Source: Collinsella sp. (GTDB taxonomy: Bacteria > Actinomycetota > Coriobacteriia > Coriobacteriales > Coriobacteriaceae). From it: 8,377 nucleotides of DNA. Made by a program: the position numbers and the translations under genes. This document shows, one piece after another, positions 1-5,372 of this stretch. The notes beneath the pieces were generated by a model. The model was not told where the DNA came from and did not search any database. It was given only the letters and a program-made list of their open reading frames with translations. Location: assembly GCA_014871545.1 (NCBI GenBank), contig WGSR01000060.1:1-8377 (forward strand), in the 5' to 3' direction. How positions within the stretch are numbered: the first letter of the stretch is position 1; the number at the start of each line of letters is the position of its first letter.

Positions 1-5
1 GTATG

Positions 6-39
6 TGACAATACGATACTCATGGTATATATCGTGTCA
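6..39. repeat. Imperfect inverted repeat (operator- or hairpin-like)
   Basis: The outer arms TGACA (6-10) and TGTCA (35-39) are complementary, as are the inner arms CGATAC and GTAT..ATCG, with small bulges (ATA on the left, AT on the right) and a loop of about five bases. The dyad spans 34 bp in AT-rich DNA. It could be an operator for a gene to the left, or an RNA hairpin. No regulator can be named. Confidence 0.4.
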
Positions 40-198
40 GCTAATGCCGTGTTGACGGCGCTGAGTGGAAAAGCCGTTTTAGAGGTCTAACCAAATGCTG
101 TCCAAAAGCTTGACGCAATTATGAGTTGGTATGCCCTAAATAAACGTTTTCGCAGCTCGGCTATAGCATAGAAATACTCAATTGCTGCACATTTGATA

Positions 199-210
199 GT
201 GATGCATCAC
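199..210. repeat. Perfect 12-bp palindrome
   Basis: GTGATGCATCAC is identical to its reverse complement. It sits four bases before the next dyad (214-235) in the AT-rich flank. It could be part of a protein binding site, but a palindrome of this length may also arise by chance. Confidence 0.3.
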
Positions 211-213
211 CAT

Positions 214-235
214 CCGACAACGAATTACGTGTCGG
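214..235. repeat. Inverted repeat with 6-bp arms
   Basis: CCGACA (214-219) pairs with TGTCGG (230-235), and CG..CG pairing continues inside the 10-base spacer. There is no T-run on either side, so an intrinsic terminator is unlikely. It is more consistent with an operator or a chance dyad. Confidence 0.35.
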
Positions 236-302
236 GAATTGGCCGAAATCGTTCGCAATGAGTGTTCAGAATTTGTGATGGCAGGTTTATTTGTGGAACG
301 TA

Positions 303-342
303 GGGCGGCCCCGCTGCGGGGTTTCCCGCTGCGAGGCCGCCC
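303..342 (-). terminator. Strong GC-rich hairpin after the exonuclease gene
   Basis: The 8-base arms GGGCGGCC (303-310) and GGCCGCCC (335-342) pair perfectly. On the minus strand an inner GCGGG/CCCGC stem closes on a four-base AAAC loop. It lies about 30 bases past the exonuclease stop codon. A shorter dyad (TCTACG/CGTAGA on the minus strand) lies between the stop and this hairpin. No proper T-run follows, so it may act as a 3'-end stabiliser or a non-canonical terminator. Confidence 0.55.
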
Positions 343-374
343 GTGATCTACGCCGGAGTTTGTCGTAGACGTTT

Positions 375-1343
375 CTACTTGTCAAACAGGTTCTTGAGGT
401 TGAACTCGGCTTGGACGGTGCGGAGCATGAGGTCGGTGTCGTCGAGGCCCAGGTGCTGCTCGTTGGCGTCGGCGGCGAGGGTGCCACGGCGGCGCGCCCA
501 GTTCTCGAGCGCGGCGGGCGCGGACTCGCGGGGGAGCGAGCGCACGTCGGCGTCCAAGCTGCGGCAGATCTGGCGCGAATCGATGACGATGATCTTGCCG
601 GCGCGGCGTGCCTCGGCGTAGCCGTCCAGGTGGATCTTGAACCAGCTGTCCTCAAAGGCGGCGTTGTGTGCCATGTACGGGTACTTCTTCATAAGCTTGA
701 GCAGCTGCTTTTGCAGCTCTTTGTTCTCGCGGAAGGGCGTTTTGCCGTCGATGTCGTCCCAGGTGATGTGGTGGATATTCGACAGCGGCACATCCTCGCC
801 GCGGTAGATATCGGGCAGGCCGCAGTAGTGTGCCTCGGCGTCGTGCGGGACGGCGTCGCTGGTGAGCTCCATGATCTCCCAGCCCACGTTGATGATGTAG
901 CCGCGCTCGGGTGCACGGCCGGTGGTCTCGATGTCGATGCCGAGCACTGTGCCTTGGATAGGCTTGCGGGCGTACGCCACGCCGAGCGCGTCGCGGTCGC
1001 CGCGGATCTCGCGCATGACGGACGCGGCGGTGCGCTTTTGCATCTTGCCGATGGCGGCGCAGGTGTCGGCGTCGGACAGACCGCGCGAAAGCGTCGCGGG
1101 CGTCACGTTGCGCAGGCGCGCCTCGCCAATCTGGTCGCACAGGTCGCGGTTGCGGTCAGCCAGGTCGCGCACGGTGGCAAAGTCGAAGCTGGGGTCGCCC
1201 TCGGCGGTAAAGTACTCGGTTTCGAGCACCTTAAGGGCCTCTTCGCCCTTCTGGCGCTCGGACTCCATGGCGCCATGATCGCCATAGATAAACATGGGAA
1301 TAAACGGCTGGCGCTCGTATTCGAGTGCTTGTGAAACGTTCAT
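375..1343 (-). CDS. DEDDh-family 3'-5' exonuclease (RNase T / DNA polymerase III epsilon superfamily)
   Basis: The 322-residue protein carries the DEDDh exonuclease core in its C-terminal two thirds. Motif I is GIDIETTG with D137 and E139. Motif II is HNAAFEDSWF around residues 226-235. Motif III is HLGLDD with H297 and D302. These acidic residues bind two metal ions and hydrolyse DNA or RNA from the 3' end; the substrate cannot be told from sequence. In motif II the usual HNxxFD aspartate is glutamate E231, with D232 just after it. About 130 N-terminal residues have no recognised domain. The ATG at 1343 is supported by AAGGAG seven bases upstream (minus strand). The gene is transcribed alone and is divergent from the manganese-type exporter. 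Confidence 0.85.
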   Translation of the reverse strand: MNVSQALEYERQPFIPMFIYGDHGAMESERQKGEEALKVLETEYFTAEGDPSFDFATVRDLADRNRDLCDQIGEARLRNVTPATLSRGLSDADTCAAIGKMQKRTAASVMREIRGDRDALGVAYARKPIQGTVLGIDIETTGRAPERGYIINVGWEIMELTSDAVPHDAEAHYCGLPDIYRGEDVPLSNIHHITWDDIDGKTPFRENKELQKQLLKLMKKYPYMAHNAAFEDSWFKIHLDGYAEARRAGKIIVIDSRQICRSLDADVRSLPRESAPAALENWARRRGTLAADANEQHLGLDDTDLMLRTVQAEFNLKNLFDK

Positions 1344-1404
1344 ATAACTGCTCCTTGGATGGGCCGCGTCGTGCGGCTTTGAGTCATTAAGATGTGGCGA
1401 GATG

Positions 1405-1426
1405 ATAGTTTACCATGGGCAACTAT
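1405..1426. promoter_or_regulatory. 22-bp palindrome, candidate metalloregulator operator
   Basis: The arms ATAGTT (1405-1410) and AACTAT (1421-1426) flank a central CCATGG, with two mismatched positions per half. The half-site reads TTTACC / GGGCAA, which resembles the TTTGCC / GGCAAA-type half-sites described for MntR regulators. The dyad ends at the first base of the candidate -35 box of the downstream exporter gene, a place typical for an activator. The symmetry is seen directly; the regulator is inference. Confidence 0.45.
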
Positions 1427-1453
1427 TGGCATCGCGCCTAGGATAACTACAAT
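1426..1453 (+). promoter_or_regulatory. Candidate sigma70-type promoter of the exporter gene
   Basis: TTGGCA (1426-1431) and TACAAT (1448-1453) each match the -35 and -10 consensus at five of six positions and are 16 bases apart. Transcription would start near 1460, leaving a leader of about 55 bases. A second TACAAT at 1478-1483 lacks a properly spaced -35 box. Confidence 0.5.
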
Positions 1454-1483
1454 ACCCTAGTTGACCGCTAGGACTTTTACAAT
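1438..1483 (+). repeat. Two-copy direct repeat CTAGGA-N4-TACAAT, 30-bp period
   Basis: CTAGGA (1438-1443) with TACAAT (1448-1453) recurs as CTAGGA (1468-1473) with TACAAT (1478-1483). Both copies have the same four-base internal spacing and lie exactly 30 bp apart, about three helical turns. The repeat covers the promoter and leader of the exporter gene. Confidence 0.5.
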
Positions 1484-1515
1484 GCTGCCGAAAGACACGA
1501 AAGGTTCCATCCGTC

Positions 1516-2604
1516 ATGGGTTTGTTGATTGATATTCTGCTCGACGCCGGCAAGGACACGCTCTCGCTGGTGCCGTTTTTGTTGGTGACGTATCTGGCCC
1601 TCGAGACGCTCGAACATGTTGCGGGCAACCGCGTTAACGGCGCCATCAAGCGTGCCGGAGCCGCGGGCCCCGTGGTTGGCTCGTTGCTGGGCATGGTGCC
1701 GCAGTGCGGCTTTTCGGCAATGGCGGCCACGCTGTATGCCGGTCGTGTCGTGACCTTGGGTACGTTGGTGGCGGTGTTCCTTTCGACCTCCGATGAGATG
1801 CTGCCGCTGTTGCTCGCCGAGCAGGTGCCCGTGCAGACCATGGCGATGCTTTTGGCTTCGAAGGCACTGATCGCGCTGGTCACGGGCTTTATCGTGGACG
1901 CCGCCATTCGCGGCCTGCGTCGTAACGCTCGCGCGCATGCGGCGATTCGCCGCACCGTGCTGGGAACCGCGGCCAACCCGGCCCACGTGAACTGCGCGCA
2001 CGACGACCACACTGGCGGTGACATCATCGACGAGGTGGCCGAGGCGGGCGTGAGCGCCGACCACATCCACGAGCTGTGCGAGCGCGACCATTGCGGTTGT
2101 GATGAAGACGAGGACGAGCACGACCACGGACATGGCCACGATCACGGTCATGAGGGCGAGCATGAACACCATGATGGCCACGGTCACTCCCACTCCCACG
2201 AAGGGACGCCTGTCCTGTCGATCATACGCAGCGCGATTTCGCACACCGTGCAGGTCTCGGTATTCATTTTTCTGGTGACGCTGATTCTGGTCGCCGTGCT
2301 CGAGTCGTTCGGCGAGTCCGCAATCGAGCAGTTCCTGCGCGGCAACGAGACGCTTGCGGTCCTGGGCTCGGCACTCGTCGGCCTGATTCCCAACTGCTCG
2401 GCCAGCGTCGTCATCACGCAACTGTACCTGGAAGGCGCGCTGCAGCTGGCCCCGATGCTCGCCGGCACGCTCATCTCTGCCGGTGTGGGCTACCTGGTGC
2501 TGTTCCGCACCAACCGCAGCGCCCGCGAAAACGTCCTGTTCCTGATCATGATGTACGTCATCGGTGCGGGCTGGGGTCTTATCCTTTCTGCCTTTGGCCT
2601 CTAA
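1516..2604 (+). CDS. Putative manganese / heavy-metal exporter (ArsP_2-type permease) with His-rich loop
   Basis: The 362-residue membrane protein has two homologous halves of about four helices each (roughly 13-130 and 240-361). The halves carry matching pore motifs: GMVPQCGFSA (59-68) with STSDEMLP (90-97), and GLIPNCSASV (289-298). This pattern fits the permease family annotated as putative manganese transporter or heavy-metal exporter. The cytoplasmic or external loop between the halves (about 131-235) contains a Cys cluster (ELCERDHCGC, 186-195) and an acidic, His-rich stretch at 202-228 with 13 histidines in 27 residues, probably for metal binding. The ATG at 1516 has AAAGG at 1500-1504, 11 bases upstream, which is slightly far. 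Metal specificity is inferred from the family. Confidence 0.8.
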   Translation: MGLLIDILLDAGKDTLSLVPFLLVTYLALETLEHVAGNRVNGAIKRAGAAGPVVGSLLGMVPQCGFSAMAATLYAGRVVTLGTLVAVFLSTSDEMLPLLLAEQVPVQTMAMLLASKALIALVTGFIVDAAIRGLRRNARAHAAIRRTVLGTAANPAHVNCAHDDHTGGDIIDEVAEAGVSADHIHELCERDHCGCDEDEDEHDHGHGHDHGHEGEHEHHDGHGHSHSHEGTPVLSIIRSAISHTVQVSVFIFLVTLILVAVLESFGESAIEQFLRGNETLAVLGSALVGLIPNCSASVVITQLYLEGALQLAPMLAGTLISAGVGYLVLFRTNRSARENVLFLIMMYVIGAGWGLILSAFGL

Positions 2605-2654
2605 GTAGATGCTTGGGGCATGCCGTAAAAACTGGGGCATGCCGTAAAATCTAC
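2605..2654. repeat. Intergenic palindromic repeat element with 19-bp internal duplication
   Basis: The element is bounded by GTAGAT (2605-2610) and its complement ATCTAC (2649-2654). Inside, TGGGGCATGCCGTAAAA occurs twice (2614-2630 and 2633-2649), 19 bp apart. Each copy holds the perfect palindrome GGCATGCC (2617-2624 and 2636-2643). It starts immediately after the TAA of the exporter gene. It has the same design as the element at 2702-2732, so the two probably belong to one dispersed repeat family. No T-run follows. Confidence 0.65.
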
Positions 2655-2690
2655 CGCCATGACCTGGGCGTTGGATGCGTGTCAATCGCC

Positions 2691-2732
2691 AAAGCAAAAA
2701 AGCAGATTTCCGGACATGTCCCAAAAATCTAC
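2691..2732 (-). terminator. Palindromic repeat acting as a likely intrinsic terminator of the HdeD-YaiI unit
   Basis: On the minus strand GTAGATTT (2725-2732) pairs with AAATCTGC (2702-2709), allowing one G-T pair. The perfect palindrome GGACATGTCC (2712-2721) lies inside. A six-base T-run follows (A's at 2696-2701 on the plus strand). It begins six bases past the YaiI-type stop codon. The sequence is a sequence relative of the repeat at 2605-2654. Confidence 0.65.
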
Positions 2733-2737
2733 CTTGG

Positions 2738-3220
2738 TTAGCGCAGCAGCTCGGTGAGGTTGCGCTTAAAGCGAGCGCGGTCTTCGCTGGTAAATGCCGC
2801 CGGTCCGCGAGTGCGTCCGCCGGCGCGGCGCACCTTCTTTTCCTCGTGGCGAATAAACAGTTGCATGTCGATGGTCGCCTTGTCGTAGACGCGCCCGCGC
2901 ACACCGATTGCGGCGGCATCGCGGCCGAGCACCATGCTCGCCAAGCCAATGTCCTGCGTCACGACTACGTCGCCCGCCTGCAGGCGTTCGACAATGGCAA
3001 AGTCGGCGCTGTCGGCGCCCACGCTCACATCGAGCGTCGTGACCCAAAATCCGCGTCGAGCGTGCTCAGCATCGCGCGGGTCGTCGCGGCGAATGTGCCG
3101 TTCCAAGTTTTGCGTGCTGTTGCCGGCGATAACAACGGCGACGCCCGCCCGCCGCGCGCAGTCAATCGACTCGCGCGTGACCGGGCAGGCGTCGGCATCA
3201 ATAAAGAGCGTTCGCGGCAT
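2738..3220 (-). CDS. YaiI/YqxD family protein (DUF188)
   Basis: The 160-residue soluble protein has the family hallmarks: FIDADACPV at 6-14, VGADSADFAIVE at 67-78, GDVVVTQDIGLA at 83-94, and the C-terminal RTRGPAAFT at 136-144. Its length is normal for the family. The conserved aspartates (D8, D10, D70, D73, D90) resemble an acidic metal site of PIN/NYN-like nucleases, but the biochemical role of DUF188 is not settled, and I infer nothing more specific. The ATG at 3220 directly abuts the TAG stop of the upstream HdeD-type gene (TAGATG), and only a weak GGTG lies before it. Translation is therefore probably coupled to that gene. Confidence 0.88.
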   Translation of the reverse strand: MPRTLFIDADACPVTRESIDCARRAGVAVVIAGNSTQNLERHIRRDDPRDAEHARRGFWVTTLDVSVGADSADFAIVERLQAGDVVVTQDIGLASMVLGRDAAAIGVRGRVYDKATIDMQLFIRHEEKKVRRAGGRTRGPAAFTSEDRARFKRNLTELLR

Positions 3221-3823
3221 CTAGTGCACCAGTTTGCCAAATTGAATAGCGCGAACAATCAGCGTTACGCCAAACACCAGCAGCGCGGCGCCGCTAAAGA
3301 TGACGAGCATCTTGACCGACCACAGCGGATAAATAAACACGAACATGCCGGCGATGATGGAGAGTGCGCCGCTCAGGATGGCGAGGGCACGGTTGGACGA
3401 AAGCTCGGACTCCAGAATGGACATGACACCTTCGACAATCCAGCCAAAGCCGGCCACGATAACCACCATCGTGGTGAGCGTCGCGGTCGAGAAGGCCTGG
3501 TTGCGCAGGATTATGACGCCGCCCAGAATAATGAGTAGGTTGGAGATGATGCTCGTCACGCGCCAGCCGGTGGGCAGCAGCGGCTCAAAAATGGCAGTGA
3601 ACAGCCTGATGGCAGCAGTGATTACAAAGTAAAAACCCAGGACGGTCGTCAAAAAGACGAGGGACTTGGCGGGTGCAAAAAGCAGCGCGATACCAGCAAT
3701 GAGTGCTAAGACGCCCGTGATGGCGTAGATCCAGCGTACGGCCTTGACGGCTTTGCCCGCCATGCTTTTCTCGTCAAATCCAAACTGGCTCGATTTTTGG
3801 TCATCGTTCTTAAAGATGCCCAT
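3221..3823 (-). CDS. HdeD / DUF308 family six-helix membrane protein
   Basis: The 200-residue integral membrane protein has a hydrophilic N-terminus of about 28 residues, then six hydrophobic segments near 29-50, 55-76, 90-106, 113-135, 146-165 and 169-191. The helices come as repeated pairs rich in Gly, Ala and Ile (ALIAGIALLF, IILGGVIILR, LSIIAGMFVF). This is typical of the DUF308 family, whose namesake HdeD helps Escherichia coli survive acid at high cell density. The exact role here is unknown. The ATG at 3823 follows AAAGGAG with a spacing of about five bases. It is the first gene of a two-gene unit with the DUF188 protein. I could not pick out a convincing promoter in the 235 bases shared with the divergent nitroreductase. 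Confidence 0.82.
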   Translation of the reverse strand: MGIFKNDDQKSSQFGFDEKSMAGKAVKAVRWIYAITGVLALIAGIALLFAPAKSLVFLTTVLGFYFVITAAIRLFTAIFEPLLPTGWRVTSIISNLLIILGGVIILRNQAFSTATLTTMVVIVAGFGWIVEGVMSILESELSSNRALAILSGALSIIAGMFVFIYPLWSVKMLVIFSGAALLVFGVTLIVRAIQFGKLVH

Positions 3824-4011
3824 AATGTCTCCTTTCCGTGCGGCGTAAGCCTTGATCGTTACAACCAGTATCGCTTAAAGGCGCTGGCGTATGGGTCGGG
3901 GAGGGCGAAACGTAACCCAAAGGTCCCGAATTGTTTCCGTTGTTCCCCACGTCGCGATTTTCTATTCAACAGGTGTAGAACATTGCAGCCCTGTTCGTTA
4001 TTGCCTACGTT

Positions 4012-4030
4012 TTAGGTTAGATTCTCCTAA
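4012..4030. promoter_or_regulatory. Candidate DtxR/IdeR-type iron box before the nitroreductase
   Basis: TTAGGTTAGATTCTCCTAA matches the known actinobacterial DtxR/IdeR consensus TTAGGTTAGGCTAACCTAA at 15 of 19 positions. The half-sites TTAGG and CCTAA are perfect with the right 9-base spacing. It ends 28 bases before the nitroreductase start codon. A weak -10-like TAGATT (4018-4023) lies inside it, so a bound repressor would block RNA polymerase. The match is seen; iron control is inference. Confidence 0.55.
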
Positions 4031-4058
4031 GGACAATTGGCTTGTATTGGGGGTCCCT

Positions 4059-4730
4059 ATGAACGAAGCAGTTCCCGCGGCGCCGGTAAGCGCCGAGTCG
4101 ATGGCAAAGCAGGGTTGCGAAAAGCTCGGCTTGAACGCGTTTGATGCGTTGGTTCGCCGCGCCCGTACGTGCCGTCGCTTTGACGAGTCCATGCGCGTGC
4201 CGCGTGAGCTTTTGCTTGAGCTGGCGGAGCTGGCGCACCTGACTCCCTGTGGTGCCAATGCTCAGCGTCTTCGTTTTCATGTGGTGAGCGGTGCCGAGGA
4301 TTGCGCGCGCGTATTTGATGAGCTCGCGTGGGCCGGTGCGCTTAAGGATTGGCCGGGTCCTGCCGAGGGTGAGCGCCCGACCGGCTACATCGCGATTTTG
4401 GCCGAGCGCGCCGTTCCGGGTAAGCCCGCCGCTCCCATTACCGAGGCCGACACGGGCATTGCCGCGCAGACGATGATGCTCGCCGCCCGCAGCGCCACGC
4501 CCGAGGTGGCAGCCTGCATGTTCAAGGCCTTTACGCCCCACGCGATCGATGCCATGGGGCTCGATAACGACAAGTATGAGCTCAAGCTGATCATGGCGTT
4601 TGGCGTTCCGGCCGAGACGCAGGTGATCGATGCGATCGATTCCAACCCCGACGGCTCAATTAATTACTGGCGCGACGAGGCACAGGTGCACCACGTACCC
4701 AAGCGCCCGCTTGCTGACGTACTGGTGTAG
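4059..4730 (+). CDS. Nitroreductase family protein (FMN-dependent oxidoreductase)
   Basis: The 223-residue protein fits the nitroreductase fold, whose members bind FMN and use NAD(P)H to reduce nitro compounds, quinones or flavins. Visible family features are RRARTCRRFDES (33-44), the FMN phosphate-binding arginine region; TPCGANAQRLRF (62-73), matching the usual aPSxxNxQPWrF; the helix DTGIAAQTMMLAA (131-143); and LIMAFGVPAE (177-186) near the C-terminus. The ATG at 4059 is chosen because a G-rich site (GGGGG, 4049-4053) lies five bases upstream and the protein aligns from there. An in-frame ATG at 3891 would add 56 unlikely residues through the operator. The substrate is unknown. The iron-box-like operator hints at a role under iron limitation, for example flavin or ferric reduction. 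Confidence 0.82.
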   Translation: MNEAVPAAPVSAESMAKQGCEKLGLNAFDALVRRARTCRRFDESMRVPRELLLELAELAHLTPCGANAQRLRFHVVSGAEDCARVFDELAWAGALKDWPGPAEGERPTGYIAILAERAVPGKPAAPITEADTGIAAQTMMLAARSATPEVAACMFKAFTPHAIDAMGLDNDKYELKLIMAFGVPAETQVIDAIDSNPDGSINYWRDEAQVHHVPKRPLADVLV

Positions 4731-4762
4731 CTGAGCGTCGCCGCGGTGTGATCCGGCGGTGA

Positions 4763-4797
4763 ACCACCACAAAGGTGCCTGTCCCCTTTGTGGTGGT
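4763..4797. repeat. Perfect 13-bp inverted repeat (dispersed palindromic element)
   Basis: ACCACCACAAAGG (4763-4775) and CCTTTGTGGTGGT (4785-4797) are exact complements around a nine-base loop, TGCCTGTCC. The core GGTGCCTGTCCCC is, from memory, common in short dispersed repeats of Coriobacteriia and Firmicutes. It lies between the nitroreductase stop and the AGGAGG of the next gene, with no T-run after it. It may stabilise the upstream mRNA end or affect translation downstream. Confidence 0.75.
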
Positions 4798-4812
4798 ACG
4801 AGAGGAGGACAT

Positions 4813-5355
4813 GTGGCCGATCTGTATTTGGTGCGGCATGGGCAGACTGAGTTCAATGTGCAGAACATTTTGCAGGGCTGGCACGATTCGCCGCTTACGG
4901 CGCGCGGGCGCGAGCAGGCGCTGGCGACGCGCGCGGCGTTCGAGGACCGCGGCGTGACCTTTGACCATGTGTATTCGTCTCCGTTGGGGCGGGCGCGGTG
5001 TACGGCAGAGCTAATTGCTGGTGAGGGCCGCTCGATAGAGCTGGTCGATGACCTGCGCGAGTGGCATTTGGGCACGCTGGAGGGTACATCAAATCGCGAG
5101 ATGCCGCCGCAGCCCTGGGGTGATTATCCGGTGGCCTTTGGTGGCGAGTCTGAAGGCGAGCTCCAGTCGCGCATGGTCGCGGCGCTGTCCCACATCATGG
5201 CCAGGCCGCAGCACGACTGTGTGCTGGCAGTCTCCCACGGCTCTTCCTGCCAGGAGTTTCTTGAGTATGTGACTGGCAGGGGAGAGCTACCCGACAACGG
5301 TGCCGTGCTTCATTTTGGCTATTGCGACGGTGCGTTTTCGCTCCTTGATTGGTAA
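4813..5355 (+). CDS. Histidine phosphatase family protein (phosphoglycerate mutase-like), first of a tandem pair
   Basis: The 180-residue cytoplasmic protein belongs to the histidine phosphatase superfamily. It has the RHG signature LVRHGQTEFN (6-15) with the phosphorylated H9, the phosphate-binding R60 in SSPLGRAR, a probable acid residue E83 in LREWHLGTLEG, and the second histidine H142 in VSHGS. Members remove phosphate from small metabolites or transfer it; the substrate cannot be read from sequence. The start is GTG at 4813, four bases after AGGAGG (4803-4808), which puts the RHG motif at its usual distance from the N-terminus. A GTG at 4759 would translate the upstream hairpin and is rejected. 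The next gene is its paralogue, 17 bases downstream. Confidence 0.86.
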   Translation: MADLYLVRHGQTEFNVQNILQGWHDSPLTARGREQALATRAAFEDRGVTFDHVYSSPLGRARCTAELIAGEGRSIELVDDLREWHLGTLEGTSNREMPPQPWGDYPVAFGGESEGELQSRMVAALSHIMARPQHDCVLAVSHGSSCQEFLEYVTGRGELPDNGAVLHFGYCDGAFSLLDW

Positions 5356-5372
5356 CGAACGAAAGGACCCCT

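Larger units (their letters stand above)
1..300. other. AT-rich intergenic flank, no gene recognised
   Basis: This stretch is clearly richer in A and T than the rest of the window, and no frame on either strand has a convincing gene with a ribosome binding site. It contains three inverted repeats (listed separately) and two TTGACG hexamers (52-57 and 110-115), neither with a well-spaced -10 box. It may be the promoter region of a gene beyond the left edge, or a degenerate or transferred segment. I see no RNA gene fold that I recognise. Confidence 0.5.

Noticed and set aside
110..142. Promoter at TTGACG in the left flank
   Set aside because: The nearest -10-like sequence is about 20 or more bases away and no gene follows on the plus strand.
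411..1334. Plus-strand open frame of 307 residues opposite the exonuclease
   Set aside because: It mirrors the exonuclease gene, which has the DEDDh motifs and a good ribosome binding site; the plus-strand product is Val/Ala/Gly-rich with no known motif.
1461..1483. Promoter TTGACC with TACAAT in the exporter leader
   Set aside because: The spacing is only 11 bases, too short for a sigma70-type promoter.
1454..1515. yybP-ykoY manganese riboswitch in the exporter leader
   Set aside because: The leader is only about 55-60 bases and I see none of the conserved loops; a covariance model search would settle it.
1477..2949. Long minus-strand open frame (490 residues) opposite the exporter
   Set aside because: It is antisense to a clear membrane transporter, its translation is low-complexity (His, Arg, Gln-rich), and it crosses the repeat elements. 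It is a by-product of GC-rich codon use.
2675..3538. Plus-strand open frame of 287 residues opposite the DUF188 and HdeD genes
   Set aside because: It spans two recognised genes on the other strand and runs through the terminator repeat; no family features.
3891..4058. Upstream ATG that would extend the nitroreductase by 56 residues
   Set aside because: The extension has no family similarity and would cover the iron-box-like operator; the ATG at 4059 has a G-rich site at proper distance.
4759..4812. Upstream GTG start for the first histidine phosphatase
   Set aside because: It would translate the palindromic repeat; AGGAGG at 4803-4808 points to the GTG at 4813, just before the RHG motif.
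5349..5372. Upstream start for the second histidine phosphatase overlapping the first gene
   Set aside because: The ATG at 5373 has AAAGGA at five bases, and the family normally begins right before the RHG motif.
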